A stretch of 20,049 nt of DNA from Betaproteobacteria bacterium (GTDB lineage Bacteria; Pseudomonadota; Gammaproteobacteria; Burkholderiales; SG8-39), in the NCBI GenBank assembly GCA_007280315.1, contig QYQC01000135.1, positions 1 to 20,049 on the forward strand, given 5' to 3'. The translations under genes were made by a program, and so were the position numbers. Numbering within the stretch: the first letter of the stretch is position 1; every line of letters begins with the position of its first letter. The notes under the pieces were generated by a model, which was not told the origin of the DNA, searched no databases, and worked only from the letters and a program-made list of their open reading frames with translations. Positions 6,182 through 13,310 of the stretch are shown piece after piece.

Positions 6182-7861
6182 ATGAACAAGCCGGTGGACG
6201 CAAACCAATTGTCTGAAAGCGAAACCGGGCGCGCGAGCTGGCAGCGCGAGTACGCCGCGGGCGGCGGCAGCGCCCAGGCTGCGCACAACCGTTCCGGCAT
6301 CGAAGTGAAGCCTTTGTATACGCCGCAGGACTGGAGCGGCGATTATGACGCGGAGCTCGGCTATCCGGGCCAACCGCCCTACACCCGCGGCATTTACGCC
6401 AGCATGCACCGCGGCCGCACCTGGACCCAGCGCCAGCTGATCGGCCTGGGTACGCCGACAGACTACAACGCGCGCCTGCTGGATTTACTCGCGCAGGGCA
6501 CGACCGCGGTGTCGCTGATCCCGTGCAATTCGGTGTTTCGCGGCTACGATATGGATGAAGTGCATGCGGAGCTGCTCGGCACCTGCGGCGTGGTGGCGAA
6601 CACGACGGAGCACATGGAGCAATGTCTGGAGGGCGTGGACCTCGCGCGCACCTCCTGCGCCATGAACGATCCATCGCCGTTTACCCTGCTTGCCTTCCTG
6701 CTGGCGACCGCCAAACGGCGCGGCGTGGACTGGCGTGCGGTCAGCGGCACCTCGAATCAGAGCGACTATTTGAGCCACTACGTGGCGAACCACATGTTCT
6801 TCCGCATCGCGCTCCCCGGAGCGCGGCGCATCCTCACCGACCATGTCGAATTTTGCAACCGCCACCTGCCAAGGTGGAATCCAATGTCGGTGGTGGGGCA
6901 GCACATGCAGCAGGCCGGCGCCACGCCGGCCGAGGCCATGGCGTTTACGCTGTGTTCCGCGATTCAATATGCCGAGGACTGCCAGGCGCGTGGCATGGCG
7001 CCGGATTCGTTCCTGCCGCGGTTCACCTTTTTCTTCGACATCTCGGTCAGCCTGTTCGAGGAGATCGCCAAGTTCCGTGCCGGCCGGCGCATCTGGGCGC
7101 GCATTACGCGCGAGCGCTTCGGCGCGCGCGATCCGCGCTCCTGGCGCTTCAAGTTTCACGGTCAGACTTCGGGCGTCGATCTGACGCGGCAGCAGCCGCT
7201 GAACAACATCGCGCGCGTCACCGTGCAGGCGATTGCGGGCATTCTCGGCGGCCTGCAGTCGCTGCATACCGACGCCTACGACGAAGCGCTGTCCTGCCCG
7301 ACCGAGTTCGGCGCGCGCATCGCCGTCAACACGCAGAACATCCTGCGCGAGGAGGCGCATCTCACCGACGTGATCGATCCGCTGGGCGGCAGTTATTACA
7401 TCGAGTCGCTCACCGACGCCATGGAGCAGAAGATTCTCGCGGTCATGGGAGAGGTAGAGACCGCGGGCGGCATGTACGCCGCGGTGGAGCAGGGCCTGGT
7501 GCAAAAAATGATCGGCGAGTCCGCGCGCGGCATTCAGGAGAAAATCGAATCCGGCGAGCAGACCGTGGTCGGCGTCAACGCCTACAGGGTGGAAGAGGGC
7601 AAGGGGGAGCGCCAGGCGCTGCCCGCACCCGATCCGGAAAAAATGCGCGCGCATATCGCCGCGTTCACGGCATTCAAGGCGGCACGCTCGCAGACGGCGG
7701 TGCAGCGGGCGCAGGACGGCCTTGCCGCTGCCGCCGGCAACCCGCAGGTAAACCTGTTCGAGCGCGTGGTCGAGGCTGCCGAAGCCGGCTGCACTCACGG
7801 TGAAATCTGCGGCACGCTGCGGCGCGAACTCGGCTTCGGTCTGCCGCTGGTCATGGTCTGA
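6182..7861 (+). CDS. Divergent B12-dependent acyl-CoA mutase large subunit, substrate unknown
   Basis: This 559-residue protein has the size of two-chain mutase large subunits. The TIM-barrel body is clear: YTPQDW, PYTRGIYASMHRGRTW (CoA-binding entry), GQHMQQAGATPAEAMAFTL with the conserved His241, QTSGVDLT, LGGLQSLHTDAYDEAL, DPLGGSYYIESLT and VVGVNAYRV. By my manual alignment, position 86 is Leu where methylmalonyl-CoA mutase has Tyr89, isobutyryl-CoA mutase Phe and 2-hydroxyisobutyryl-CoA mutase Ile. Position 202 is Ala where methylmalonyl-CoA mutase has Arg207 and isobutyryl-CoA mutase Gln. The FDLPT stretch before RGYD is replaced by PCNSVF. So a carbon-skeleton mutase for some other, probably apolar, acyl-CoA is likely. 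A strong ribosome site (GGGGGGAAGGAA) precedes the ATG. The fold is certain; the substrate is not. Confidence 0.9.
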   Translation: MNKPVDANQLSESETGRASWQREYAAGGGSAQAAHNRSGIEVKPLYTPQDWSGDYDAELGYPGQPPYTRGIYASMHRGRTWTQRQLIGLGTPTDYNARLLDLLAQGTTAVSLIPCNSVFRGYDMDEVHAELLGTCGVVANTTEHMEQCLEGVDLARTSCAMNDPSPFTLLAFLLATAKRRGVDWRAVSGTSNQSDYLSHYVANHMFFRIALPGARRILTDHVEFCNRHLPRWNPMSVVGQHMQQAGATPAEAMAFTLCSAIQYAEDCQARGMAPDSFLPRFTFFFDISVSLFEEIAKFRAGRRIWARITRERFGARDPRSWRFKFHGQTSGVDLTRQQPLNNIARVTVQAIAGILGGLQSLHTDAYDEALSCPTEFGARIAVNTQNILREEAHLTDVIDPLGGSYYIESLTDAMEQKILAVMGEVETAGGMYAAVEQGLVQKMIGESARGIQEKIESGEQTVVGVNAYRVEEGKGERQALPAPDPEKMRAHIAAFTAFKAARSQTAVQRAQDGLAAAAGNPQVNLFERVVEAAEAGCTHGEICGTLRRELGFGLPLVMV

Positions 7862-7871
7862 GGGAACAAAC

Positions 7872-8312
7872 ATGGCGGCGGACAGCAGGATTGAGACATA
7901 TCGGGGCGTGGTCTATCCGTGGCAGATGGACCACATGGATCACATGAACGTGCAGTTCTACACCGCGCGCTTTGACGAGGCCACCTGGCATTTTTTCGCC
8001 GCGCTCGGAATGACGCCGGACTATCTCAAGCAACATCGTCGCGGCATGGCGGCGGTGGAGCAGCGCACGCTATACCGGCGCGAACTGCATGCCGGCGACC
8101 TGATTCGCATCACATCCGAGTTGCTGGAGATGAAACCGAAGACCCTGCGCTTCATCCATCGCATGTACGACACGACCAGCGGCGAGGAGGTCGCATCGAC
8201 CGAACTGGTCGGGGTGCATATCGACACGGTCGCACGTAACTCGGTGCCGTTCGACGAGGACATCGTCAGGCGGCAAGACGGTCTGGCCGCTGCCCGCACG
8301 ACGCCCCGATGA
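7872..8312 (+). CDS. Hotdog-fold acyl-CoA thioesterase (4HBT/YbgC type)
   Basis: This 146-residue protein starts at the ATG at 7872, which has GAGGG upstream; the frame is open further back into the mutase gene, but those codons are shadow translation. RGVVYPWQMDHMDHMNVQFYTARFDEA matches the hotdog thioesterase N-terminus, with Asp20 in the place of the catalytic Asp and HMN for the usual HVN. It should hydrolyse an acyl-CoA to acid and CoA in the cytoplasm. It begins 10 nt after the mutase stop, and its own stop overlaps the MeaB ATG. A link to the mutase substrate or product, or clearing of a dead-end CoA ester, is inferred from the operon. Confidence 0.87.
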   Translation: MAADSRIETYRGVVYPWQMDHMDHMNVQFYTARFDEATWHFFAALGMTPDYLKQHRRGMAAVEQRTLYRRELHAGDLIRITSELLEMKPKTLRFIHRMYDTTSGEEVASTELVGVHIDTVARNSVPFDEDIVRRQDGLAAARTTPR

Positions 8313-9262
8313 AGGCTGGGCCGCAGAAAGACACACTGGCCGCGATTCTTGCCGGCGAGCGCCGCGCGCTGGCGCGCGCCATGTCGGCGGTGGAGAACGA
8401 GACGACCGCGGGCAAGGTGCTGCTGCATGCGCTGCAGCCGCATCTCGGGCGCGCGCGCGTGATCGGCATTACCGGCCCGCCCGGCGCCGGCAAGTCCACG
8501 TTGGTTAACGCGCTGATCGGCGCCTGGCTTGCGCGCGGCGCCAGCGTCGGCGTGGTCGCGGTCGATCCTTCCAGTCCTTTTTCCGGCGGCGCCATCCTCG
8601 GCGATCGCATTCGCATGGGCGAGCACCAGGCGCACGAGCGCGTGTTTATCCGCTCGCTCGCCTCGCGCGGCCACGGTGGCGGCCTGTCGCGCACCGCCGC
8701 GAGGGTGGTCGATCTGCTCGATGCCGCCGGCTACGACCAGATCATGCTCGAGACCGTGGGCGCAGGCCAGTCCGAGGTCGAAGTGGCAGAAATCGCCGAC
8801 ACGCGCGTCGTCGTCTGCCCGCCCGGCCTTGGTGACGAGGTGCAGGCGCTGAAGGCGGGCATCCTCGAGATCGCCGATATCCTGGTGGTGAACAAGTGCG
8901 ATCTGCCGTTCGCAGAGCGCACCGAACGCGAACTGCAGGCGATGCTGTCGCTGCGCCACCATGAACTGTGGACGCCGCAAGTGGTGCGCACTTCCGCCAC
9001 CAGCGGCGCGGGCGTACCGGCTCTCGCCGATCTGATCGAGCGCCACGGTGCGGCCTGTGCCAGCCAGCGACGCTCGCATGGCGGCCGGGTACGGCGCCTG
9101 ATTGCAGCCAGCGCGGCAGACTGGTTGAAGCGCCGCGTTGAGACCATGGCCGGCGCCGAGATCGAGCAACTGTGCGCGCTGGTGCAAAGCGGCGAACTCG
9201 ATTACGCCAGCGCCGATCTGCGCGCGATAGAACTCGCACTGCGTCCCGAGTACAAGACTTGA
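8309..9262 (+). CDS. meaB: MeaB/ArgK-type GTPase, mutase chaperone
   Basis: This 317-residue G3E P-loop GTPase has Walker A GPPGAGKST (56-64), VDPSSPFSGGAILGDRIRM (about 86-103), ETVGAGQSE (148-156) and the guanine motif NKCD (195-198). All are diagnostic of the MeaB/ArgK/MMAA family, although Cys replaces the usual Ala of NKAD. MeaB proteins gate loading of adenosylcobalamin into the mutase and protect or rescue it from inactivation. The ATG overlaps the thioesterase stop (ATGA), so translation is coupled, and it is very likely the dedicated chaperone of the mutase two genes upstream. Confidence 0.93.
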   Translation: MKAGPQKDTLAAILAGERRALARAMSAVENETTAGKVLLHALQPHLGRARVIGITGPPGAGKSTLVNALIGAWLARGASVGVVAVDPSSPFSGGAILGDRIRMGEHQAHERVFIRSLASRGHGGGLSRTAARVVDLLDAAGYDQIMLETVGAGQSEVEVAEIADTRVVVCPPGLGDEVQALKAGILEIADILVVNKCDLPFAERTERELQAMLSLRHHELWTPQVVRTSATSGAGVPALADLIERHGAACASQRRSHGGRVRRLIAASAADWLKRRVETMAGAEIEQLCALVQSGELDYASADLRAIELALRPEYKT

Positions 9263-10188
9263 ATTCGCCGCAGCGGCAGGGATTTCCGTCCTCGATCCTG
9301 TGGGTGCTGGTGGCGCTCACGCTCGGCTGGGGATTCAACTGGCCGATGATCAAACTGGCGCTCAGCGAAGTGCCGGTGCTGAGTTTTCGCAGCGTGTGCC
9401 TGCTGGGCGGAGCAGCCGGCTTGTTCGCTATCGCCGCTTATAAGCGCCTGCCGCTGCGGGTGCCGCACGGCCTATGGCACAGGCTGCTGCTGTTCACATT
9501 GTTCAACATTACTGTCTGGAATCTGTGTATCACCTATGGCATCGGCTACATGTCTTCCGGCCGAGCGGCGATCCTGGCCTTCACCATGCCGGTGTGGAGC
9601 GTTCCGCTGTCTGCCTGGTTCCTGCATGAGCGCATCACATCCCGCCGCGTCCTCGGCGTCGCCCTCGGCATGTTCGCCATGCTGCTGCTGCTGTCGAGCG
9701 AACTACAGGCGGTGCGCGCTGCGCCCAAAGGCACGCTGCTGATACTGGGCGGCGCGCTCAGTTGGGCGCTAGGTACGGTGTTGATGAAGCGCTATCCCGT
9801 CGACCTGCCTGTCACTACGCTCACCGCCTGGCAATTGCTGCTCGGCGGCGTCCCGATCTACGCCGGCGCTCTCGCTTTTGACCTGCCCCGTCTGCACCCG
9901 CTGACGCTGTGGCCAGCCGTTGCGTTTGCCTACAATGTCCTGATCGCGTTCGTGTTCTGCTACTGGGCCTGGTACAAAGTAGTGACCTCGGTACCGGTCG
10001 GCGTGTCGTCCTTGTCGACACTGATGATTCCCGTGGTCGGCGTATTCAGCGGCATGCTGGTACTCGGCGAGCAGCCGCATTGGCAGGATTTCGTCGCGCT
10101 TGCGCTGGTGCTGATGGCGCTCGCCACGGTGATGCTGCCGCCGGGTGTGAGGCGTACGATTTTTTCCCGGCGCCGCGGTTTGCGCTAG
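9259..10188 (+). CDS. DMT superfamily (EamA) transporter, coupled to meaB
   Basis: This is a hydrophobic, roughly 309-residue protein with about ten membrane segments. ILWVLVALTLGWGFNWPMIKLAL is the typical first helix of EamA proteins, and the second half repeats the fold. The most likely start is the TTG at 9259, which overlaps the meaB stop (TTGA). A GTG at 9172 is in frame but would add 29 very basic residues that look like shadow translation of meaB, and neither start has a good ribosome site. It is the last gene of the mutase run and could move a product or precursor of the pathway across the inner membrane; that role is inferred from position only. Confidence 0.85.
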   Translation: MNSPQRQGFPSSILWVLVALTLGWGFNWPMIKLALSEVPVLSFRSVCLLGGAAGLFAIAAYKRLPLRVPHGLWHRLLLFTLFNITVWNLCITYGIGYMSSGRAAILAFTMPVWSVPLSAWFLHERITSRRVLGVALGMFAMLLLLSSELQAVRAAPKGTLLILGGALSWALGTVLMKRYPVDLPVTTLTAWQLLLGGVPIYAGALAFDLPRLHPLTLWPAVAFAYNVLIAFVFCYWAWYKVVTSVPVGVSSLSTLMIPVVGVFSGMLVLGEQPHWQDFVALALVLMALATVMLPPGVRRTIFSRRRGLR

Positions 10189-10234
10189 ACTTTTTTTCCC
10201 CAACTTGAGCGCAAGCGTGTAGTGTGGCGCGATC

Positions 10235-10804
10235 ATGGAAATGGCTTCGACCAAAGGGGGCTCCCGCGCGGACCTGATCGTGCGCATCGCCTATATCGCG
10301 ATCGTTGCCGGTCTTGCCCTGTTTGCCATGCTCACCTACCGCGAACTGCAGCGCCAGCGCAGCGCACCAGTGATCCTGCCGCCATACTCTTTTTACACCG
10401 TCAACTATCCGGAAAAAGGCAGCATCGTCAAAGCATTCGGGACCTGGTACGCGGCGGACGGTCCGGCGCTCGCGGAAAACCTGCAGACCACCACGATCGA
10501 ATGCACGAAGACCATGCAGCAGTGCATGGAATCGACCGCGATCGTGTCCGTAGGCGAAAAAGGATTCCTCGACGCGGCTTTTACCGCATTCGAAGTCGAG
10601 CGCTGGACCGATGAGGAGATCGTCACCAAGCCGAGTAAAAGCAAGTGCACCACGCGCATCATCCGATTGGATCTCGTAAACCGGCGGGCGACGAGCGTGA
10701 TCGCCGCCATTCCCGACGCGGAGGCGTGCGCCGAAACTCCGCGCAACCTCAAGCTTGAAGGCGGGTCGAAAGCGCGCACCGATGCGCTGGGGAAATCGAA
10801 ATAG
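10235..10804 (+). CDS. Hypothetical membrane-anchored protein with four cysteines
   Basis: This 189-residue protein was not recognised. A basic N-terminus and one membrane segment (about residues 15-35, VRIAYIAIVAGLALFAML) suggest a signal anchor with the rest in the periplasm. The soluble part has Cys90, Cys97, Cys138 and Cys165, enough for two disulfides, and a Lys-rich tail. An ATG two codons later is an equal start choice. It follows the EamA gene by 46 nt that include a T run (10191-10197), so it could be in its own unit. The end is convergent with gluQ; the gap (10805-10909) holds only a short CGGGA-ACA-TCCCG hairpin at 10805-10817. Confidence 0.65.
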   Translation: MEMASTKGGSRADLIVRIAYIAIVAGLALFAMLTYRELQRQRSAPVILPPYSFYTVNYPEKGSIVKAFGTWYAADGPALAENLQTTTIECTKTMQQCMESTAIVSVGEKGFLDAAFTAFEVERWTDEEIVTKPSKSKCTTRIIRLDLVNRRATSVIAAIPDAEACAETPRNLKLEGGSKARTDALGKSK

Positions 10805-10909
10805 CGGGAACATCCCGAGTAGCGTTGGACAGAATTCCGCGCCTGATGCACGCCAGTGCCGCTTAACTGCGCTGCTGCGGTAAGACAATGCAGCCGCGTC
10901 GTATCAAGA

Positions 10910-11950
10910 CTATTGCTGAGACGCCGCCAGGATGCGAAGGCGGGGAACGCGCTTCGCATCCCAATGCGTGAATGCCCAGCGCCAGAACTCGTCCAGTGGC
11001 ACGCGGCGAAGCTGCGGCGGCGGCGCCTGGCCAAGAAATGACATGACTTGCGCGAGCAGCGGTACCGGTTCGCGCGCGTCCACCGGCGGCGCCTGCGTCT
11101 GCTTGGACAGTTTTTCTCCCGCTGCATTTACTGCAACCGGCAGGTGCAGGTAGCGCGGCGAAGGCAGGCCGAACCGGCGCTGCAGATAAATCTGCCGCGG
11201 CGTCGAGTCCAGCAGGTCGGCCCCGCGCACCACGTCGGTAATTCCCTGGTCTGCGTCGTCGATGACCACCGCCAACTGGTAGGCGAAGAGGCCGTCGGCG
11301 CGCAGCAGCACAAAGTCACCGACCTCGGCGGCGAGATCCTGGCGCATTCTTCCCTGGACTCCGTCCTCGAATTCAATCACCGTGTCGTCAACGCGCACGC
11401 GCGTTGCGCGAGGAGACTTTCCGAGCGCGAGTCCATTGCGGCAGGTGCCGGGATAAATCAGCGCGCTGTCATGACCGCCCTCACCTCCAGCCCCTCTCCC
11501 GCTGGCGCGGGCGAGGGGAGCGTTCAGTGCTTCGTTCGACCTGCCCTCACCCCCAGCCCCTCTCCCGCTGGCGCGGGCGAGGGGAGCGTCGTGCGCGCCG
11601 AGGGTCGGCGCGAAGTTGAGATGGGAATCCGCGATTTCCCGTCTGGAACAACCGCAGGCATAGACCAGCCCTTGCGCTTCGAGGCGTGCCAGCGCTTCGC
11701 GATAGGCTTCGCTGCGCTGGCTCTGATACATCGGCTCGCCGTCCCAGTGCATGCCGCAGGCCTCCAGCGTGCGCAAAATCGCCTCAGCCGCGCCCGGCTG
11801 CTCGCGCGGCGTATCCAGATCTTCCATGCGCAACAGCCACACGCCGCCGCGGCTTTTCGCCTCGAGGTAGCTGCCCACCGCTGCGACCAGCGAACCGAAG
11901 TGCAGCGGCCCGGTGGGCGAGGGGGCGTAGCGGCCGCGGTATGGATTCAT
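10910..11950 (-). CDS. gluQ: Glutamyl-Q tRNA(Asp) synthetase with repeat insertion
   Basis: The ATG at 11950 gives MNPYRGRYAPSPTGPLHFGS, the class I synthetase HIGH-type motif of GluRS paralogues. GEKLSKQ is the KMSKS counterpart, and DDADQGITDVVRGADLLDSTP is strongly conserved in GluX enzymes. The anticodon-binding domain of GluRS is absent, as expected for GluQ (YadB), which attaches glutamate to queuosine in tRNA(Asp). The length is 346 residues against about 300 in E. coli. The excess lies between the zinc ligands CGC and YPGTC, where 64 residues separate Cys and Tyr instead of about 11. Two in-frame copies of a palindromic repeat (11477-11589) account for most of it. Upstream in-frame codons exist, but MNPYRGRYAPSP is the family start. 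Confidence 0.93.
   Translation of the reverse strand: MNPYRGRYAPSPTGPLHFGSLVAAVGSYLEAKSRGGVWLLRMEDLDTPREQPGAAEAILRTLEACGMHWDGEPMYQSQRSEAYREALARLEAQGLVYACGCSRREIADSHLNFAPTLGAHDAPLARASGRGAGGEGRSNEALNAPLARASGRGAGGEGGHDSALIYPGTCRNGLALGKSPRATRVRVDDTVIEFEDGVQGRMRQDLAAEVGDFVLLRADGLFAYQLAVVIDDADQGITDVVRGADLLDSTPRQIYLQRRFGLPSPRYLHLPVAVNAAGEKLSKQTQAPPVDAREPVPLLAQVMSFLGQAPPPQLRRVPLDEFWRWAFTHWDAKRVPRLRILAASQQ
11477..11523 (+). repeat. REP-like palindromic repeat, copy 1, inside gluQ
   Basis: This 47-bp unit begins GCCCTCACCTCCAGCCCC. CCCCTCTCCCGC and GCGGGCGAGGGG pair around TGGC over 12 bp with one mismatch. It differs from copy 2 by one base, a silent change in gluQ. Sequences of this style (CCTCACCCCCAGCCCCTCTCCC...) are dispersed, usually intergenic, in many GC-rich proteobacterial genomes. 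In the gluQ frame it encodes about APLARASGRGAGGEG. Confidence 0.85.
11543..11589 (+). repeat. REP-like palindromic repeat, copy 2, inside gluQ
   Basis: Second 47-bp copy, begins GCCCTCACCCCCAGCCCC and carries the same 12-bp imperfect stem. It lies 66 bp (22 codons) from copy 1 in the same orientation, with a 19-bp spacer. The period is a multiple of three, so both keep the gluQ frame. It encodes the N-terminal of the two APLARASGRGAGGEG blocks. Confidence 0.85.
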
Positions 11951-12044
11951 GCGGCGATTGTAAGCAAGATTGGCGACAAACAGGCGCCAGCGACGCCGGG
12001 ATGGCCGATAGAATAGCGGCAGCGTCAAGGGAGCGGGTGTTGCA

Positions 12045-12869
12045 TTGACAGGCATAAGCAAAGCCAAACTGCTCGACTGGCTCAAACTCGCCGGCTGCGT
12101 TGCGCTGGGCTTTCCGCTGCTGATCTATTTGTTTCAGGAGCGGCTGATTTTCTTTCCGCAGCCGCTGACGCAGGATCCGCTGAAAGCCAATACCGGCGCG
12201 GCGATCGAGGCGGTGGAGCTGACCACCGCGGATCAGATGCACCTGCGCGGCTGGTTGGTCAGGGCGAGCGCGACGCCGGCACCGGCGCCGGTACTGATTT
12301 ATTTCGGCGGCAATGCGGAGGAAGTGTCTCCGCTCGCCTCGACCGGAGAGCGCTACGCCGGCTGGTCGCTGCTGCTGGTCAATTTTCGCGGCTACGGCGG
12401 GAGCGAAGGCAAGCCGGGCGAGGCGGCGCTGTTTGCGGACGCGCTGCAGATCTACGATTACGCTGCCAGCCTTGCGCAAGGCGGCCGGGTTGCGGTGATG
12501 GGGCGCAGCCTGGGAAGCGGTGTTGCCGTCTATCTTGCCGCCCAGCGCCCGGTTGCGGGGGTAATTCTGGTTTCGCCTTATGACAGTGTCCAGAGCGTGG
12601 CCGAGGGCGTCTATCCTTTTCTGCCGATCAGGCAGATGCTGAAGCATCGCTTCGATTCTCTGTCCCGGGCAGCAGGCATCATGGCGCCGCTGCTGTGCCT
12701 GGTCGCGAGCGATGACGGCGTGATACCGAGGCCGCACTCCGAGCGCCTGTACGCGGCATGGGGCGGGATCAAGCAATGGCGCGAGATTGCATCGACTCAG
12801 CACAACAGCATCGGCGAAGCGCCTGATTACTGGCAGGCAATCGGGGCGTTCTTGCATGCGCTGCGCTAA
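12045..12869 (+). CDS. Membrane-anchored alpha/beta hydrolase (BEM46/ABHD-like)
   Basis: This 274-residue protein starts with TTG at 12045, which has AAGGGAG about ten bases upstream. An N-terminal hydrophobic segment (about 13-30) is followed by QERLIFFPQP, typical of bacterial BEM46-like hydrolases. IYFGGNAEE forms the oxyanion loop, and GRSLGSG holds the nucleophile Ser155. ASDDGVIP gives Asp223 or Asp224, and TQHNSIG gives His253, so the catalytic triad is complete. It is probably an inner-membrane-anchored serine esterase or peptidase; the substrate is unknown. It is divergent from gluQ (94-bp gap) and followed by the thioredoxin-like gene. Confidence 0.87.
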   Translation: MTGISKAKLLDWLKLAGCVALGFPLLIYLFQERLIFFPQPLTQDPLKANTGAAIEAVELTTADQMHLRGWLVRASATPAPAPVLIYFGGNAEEVSPLASTGERYAGWSLLLVNFRGYGGSEGKPGEAALFADALQIYDYAASLAQGGRVAVMGRSLGSGVAVYLAAQRPVAGVILVSPYDSVQSVAEGVYPFLPIRQMLKHRFDSLSRAAGIMAPLLCLVASDDGVIPRPHSERLYAAWGGIKQWREIASTQHNSIGEAPDYWQAIGAFLHALR

Positions 12870-12885
12870 AGGCGCCGCGCGCTCC

Positions 12886-12894
12886 TGATATACT
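12886..12894 (+). promoter_or_regulatory. Extended -10 box before the thioredoxin-like gene
   Basis: TGATATACT matches the extended -10 consensus with one hexamer mismatch and is identical to the box before the EamA gene at 1855-1863. No -35 is evident. Start near 12901 would leave a leader of about 19 nt containing GGGAGG. Confidence 0.45.
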
Positions 12895-12919
12895 GGCCGC
12901 CGAAAATCGGGAGGCGCGC

Positions 12920-13288
12920 ATGGCAACGGTAGATCTCACCAAGGACAATTTCGAACAGGTCGTCACCGGCAACGACGTGGTGATCGTCGATTTCTGGGCG
13001 CCATGGTGTGCGCCCTGCCGCGCGTTTGCGCCGACGTTCGAGCAGGCATCGGAGAAGCACGCCGACGTGGTGTTCGCCAAGGTCAACACCGAGGAAGAGC
13101 AGGAGGTCGCGGGCGCGTTCAACATCCGCTCCATCCCGACGCTGATGGTGTTTCGCGAGAAAGTAATCCTGTATTCGGAAGCGGGCTCGCTGCCGCCGCC
13201 GGCACTGGAGCAGGTGATCACACAGGCGAAGAGCATCGACATGTCCGTGGTGCACCGCGAAATCGCGGAACGCGGCGCCGAAGGCTGA
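12920..13288 (+). CDS. Thioredoxin-like protein with WCAPC site
   Basis: This 122-residue single-domain thioredoxin fold has no signal peptide, so it is cytosolic. IVDFWAPWCAPCRAF holds the redox pair Cys30/Cys33. The motif is WCAPC rather than the WCGPC of classical TrxA, which may change redox potential or partners. The cis-Pro motif SIPT and VNTEEEQEVAGAFNIRSIPTLMVF are typical. A short C-terminal tail (VVHREIAERGAEG) extends past the usual thioredoxin end. The ribosome site is GGGAGG. It is followed after 22 nt by the SRPBCC gene, likely co-transcribed. It acts as a general or dedicated dithiol reductase; the partner is unknown. Confidence 0.9.
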   Translation: MATVDLTKDNFEQVVTGNDVVIVDFWAPWCAPCRAFAPTFEQASEKHADVVFAKVNTEEEQEVAGAFNIRSIPTLMVFREKVILYSEAGSLPPPALEQVITQAKSIDMSVVHREIAERGAEG

Positions 13289-13310
13289 AGTGTCTTTGAG
13301 GAAAGCGTAA

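Noticed and set aside
6182..7861. Annotation of the large subunit as methylmalonyl-CoA mutase
   Set aside because: The residues that bind the substrate carboxylate in that enzyme (Tyr89 and Arg207) appear to be Leu and Ala here, so the label would probably be wrong.
6485..7873. Minus-strand ORF of 462 codons
   Set aside because: Antisense shadow of the mutase large subunit gene; no recognisable domain.
10191..10197. T run after the EamA gene as an intrinsic terminator
   Set aside because: The only upstream stem is a weak GCGC/GCGC pairing; not enough to call.
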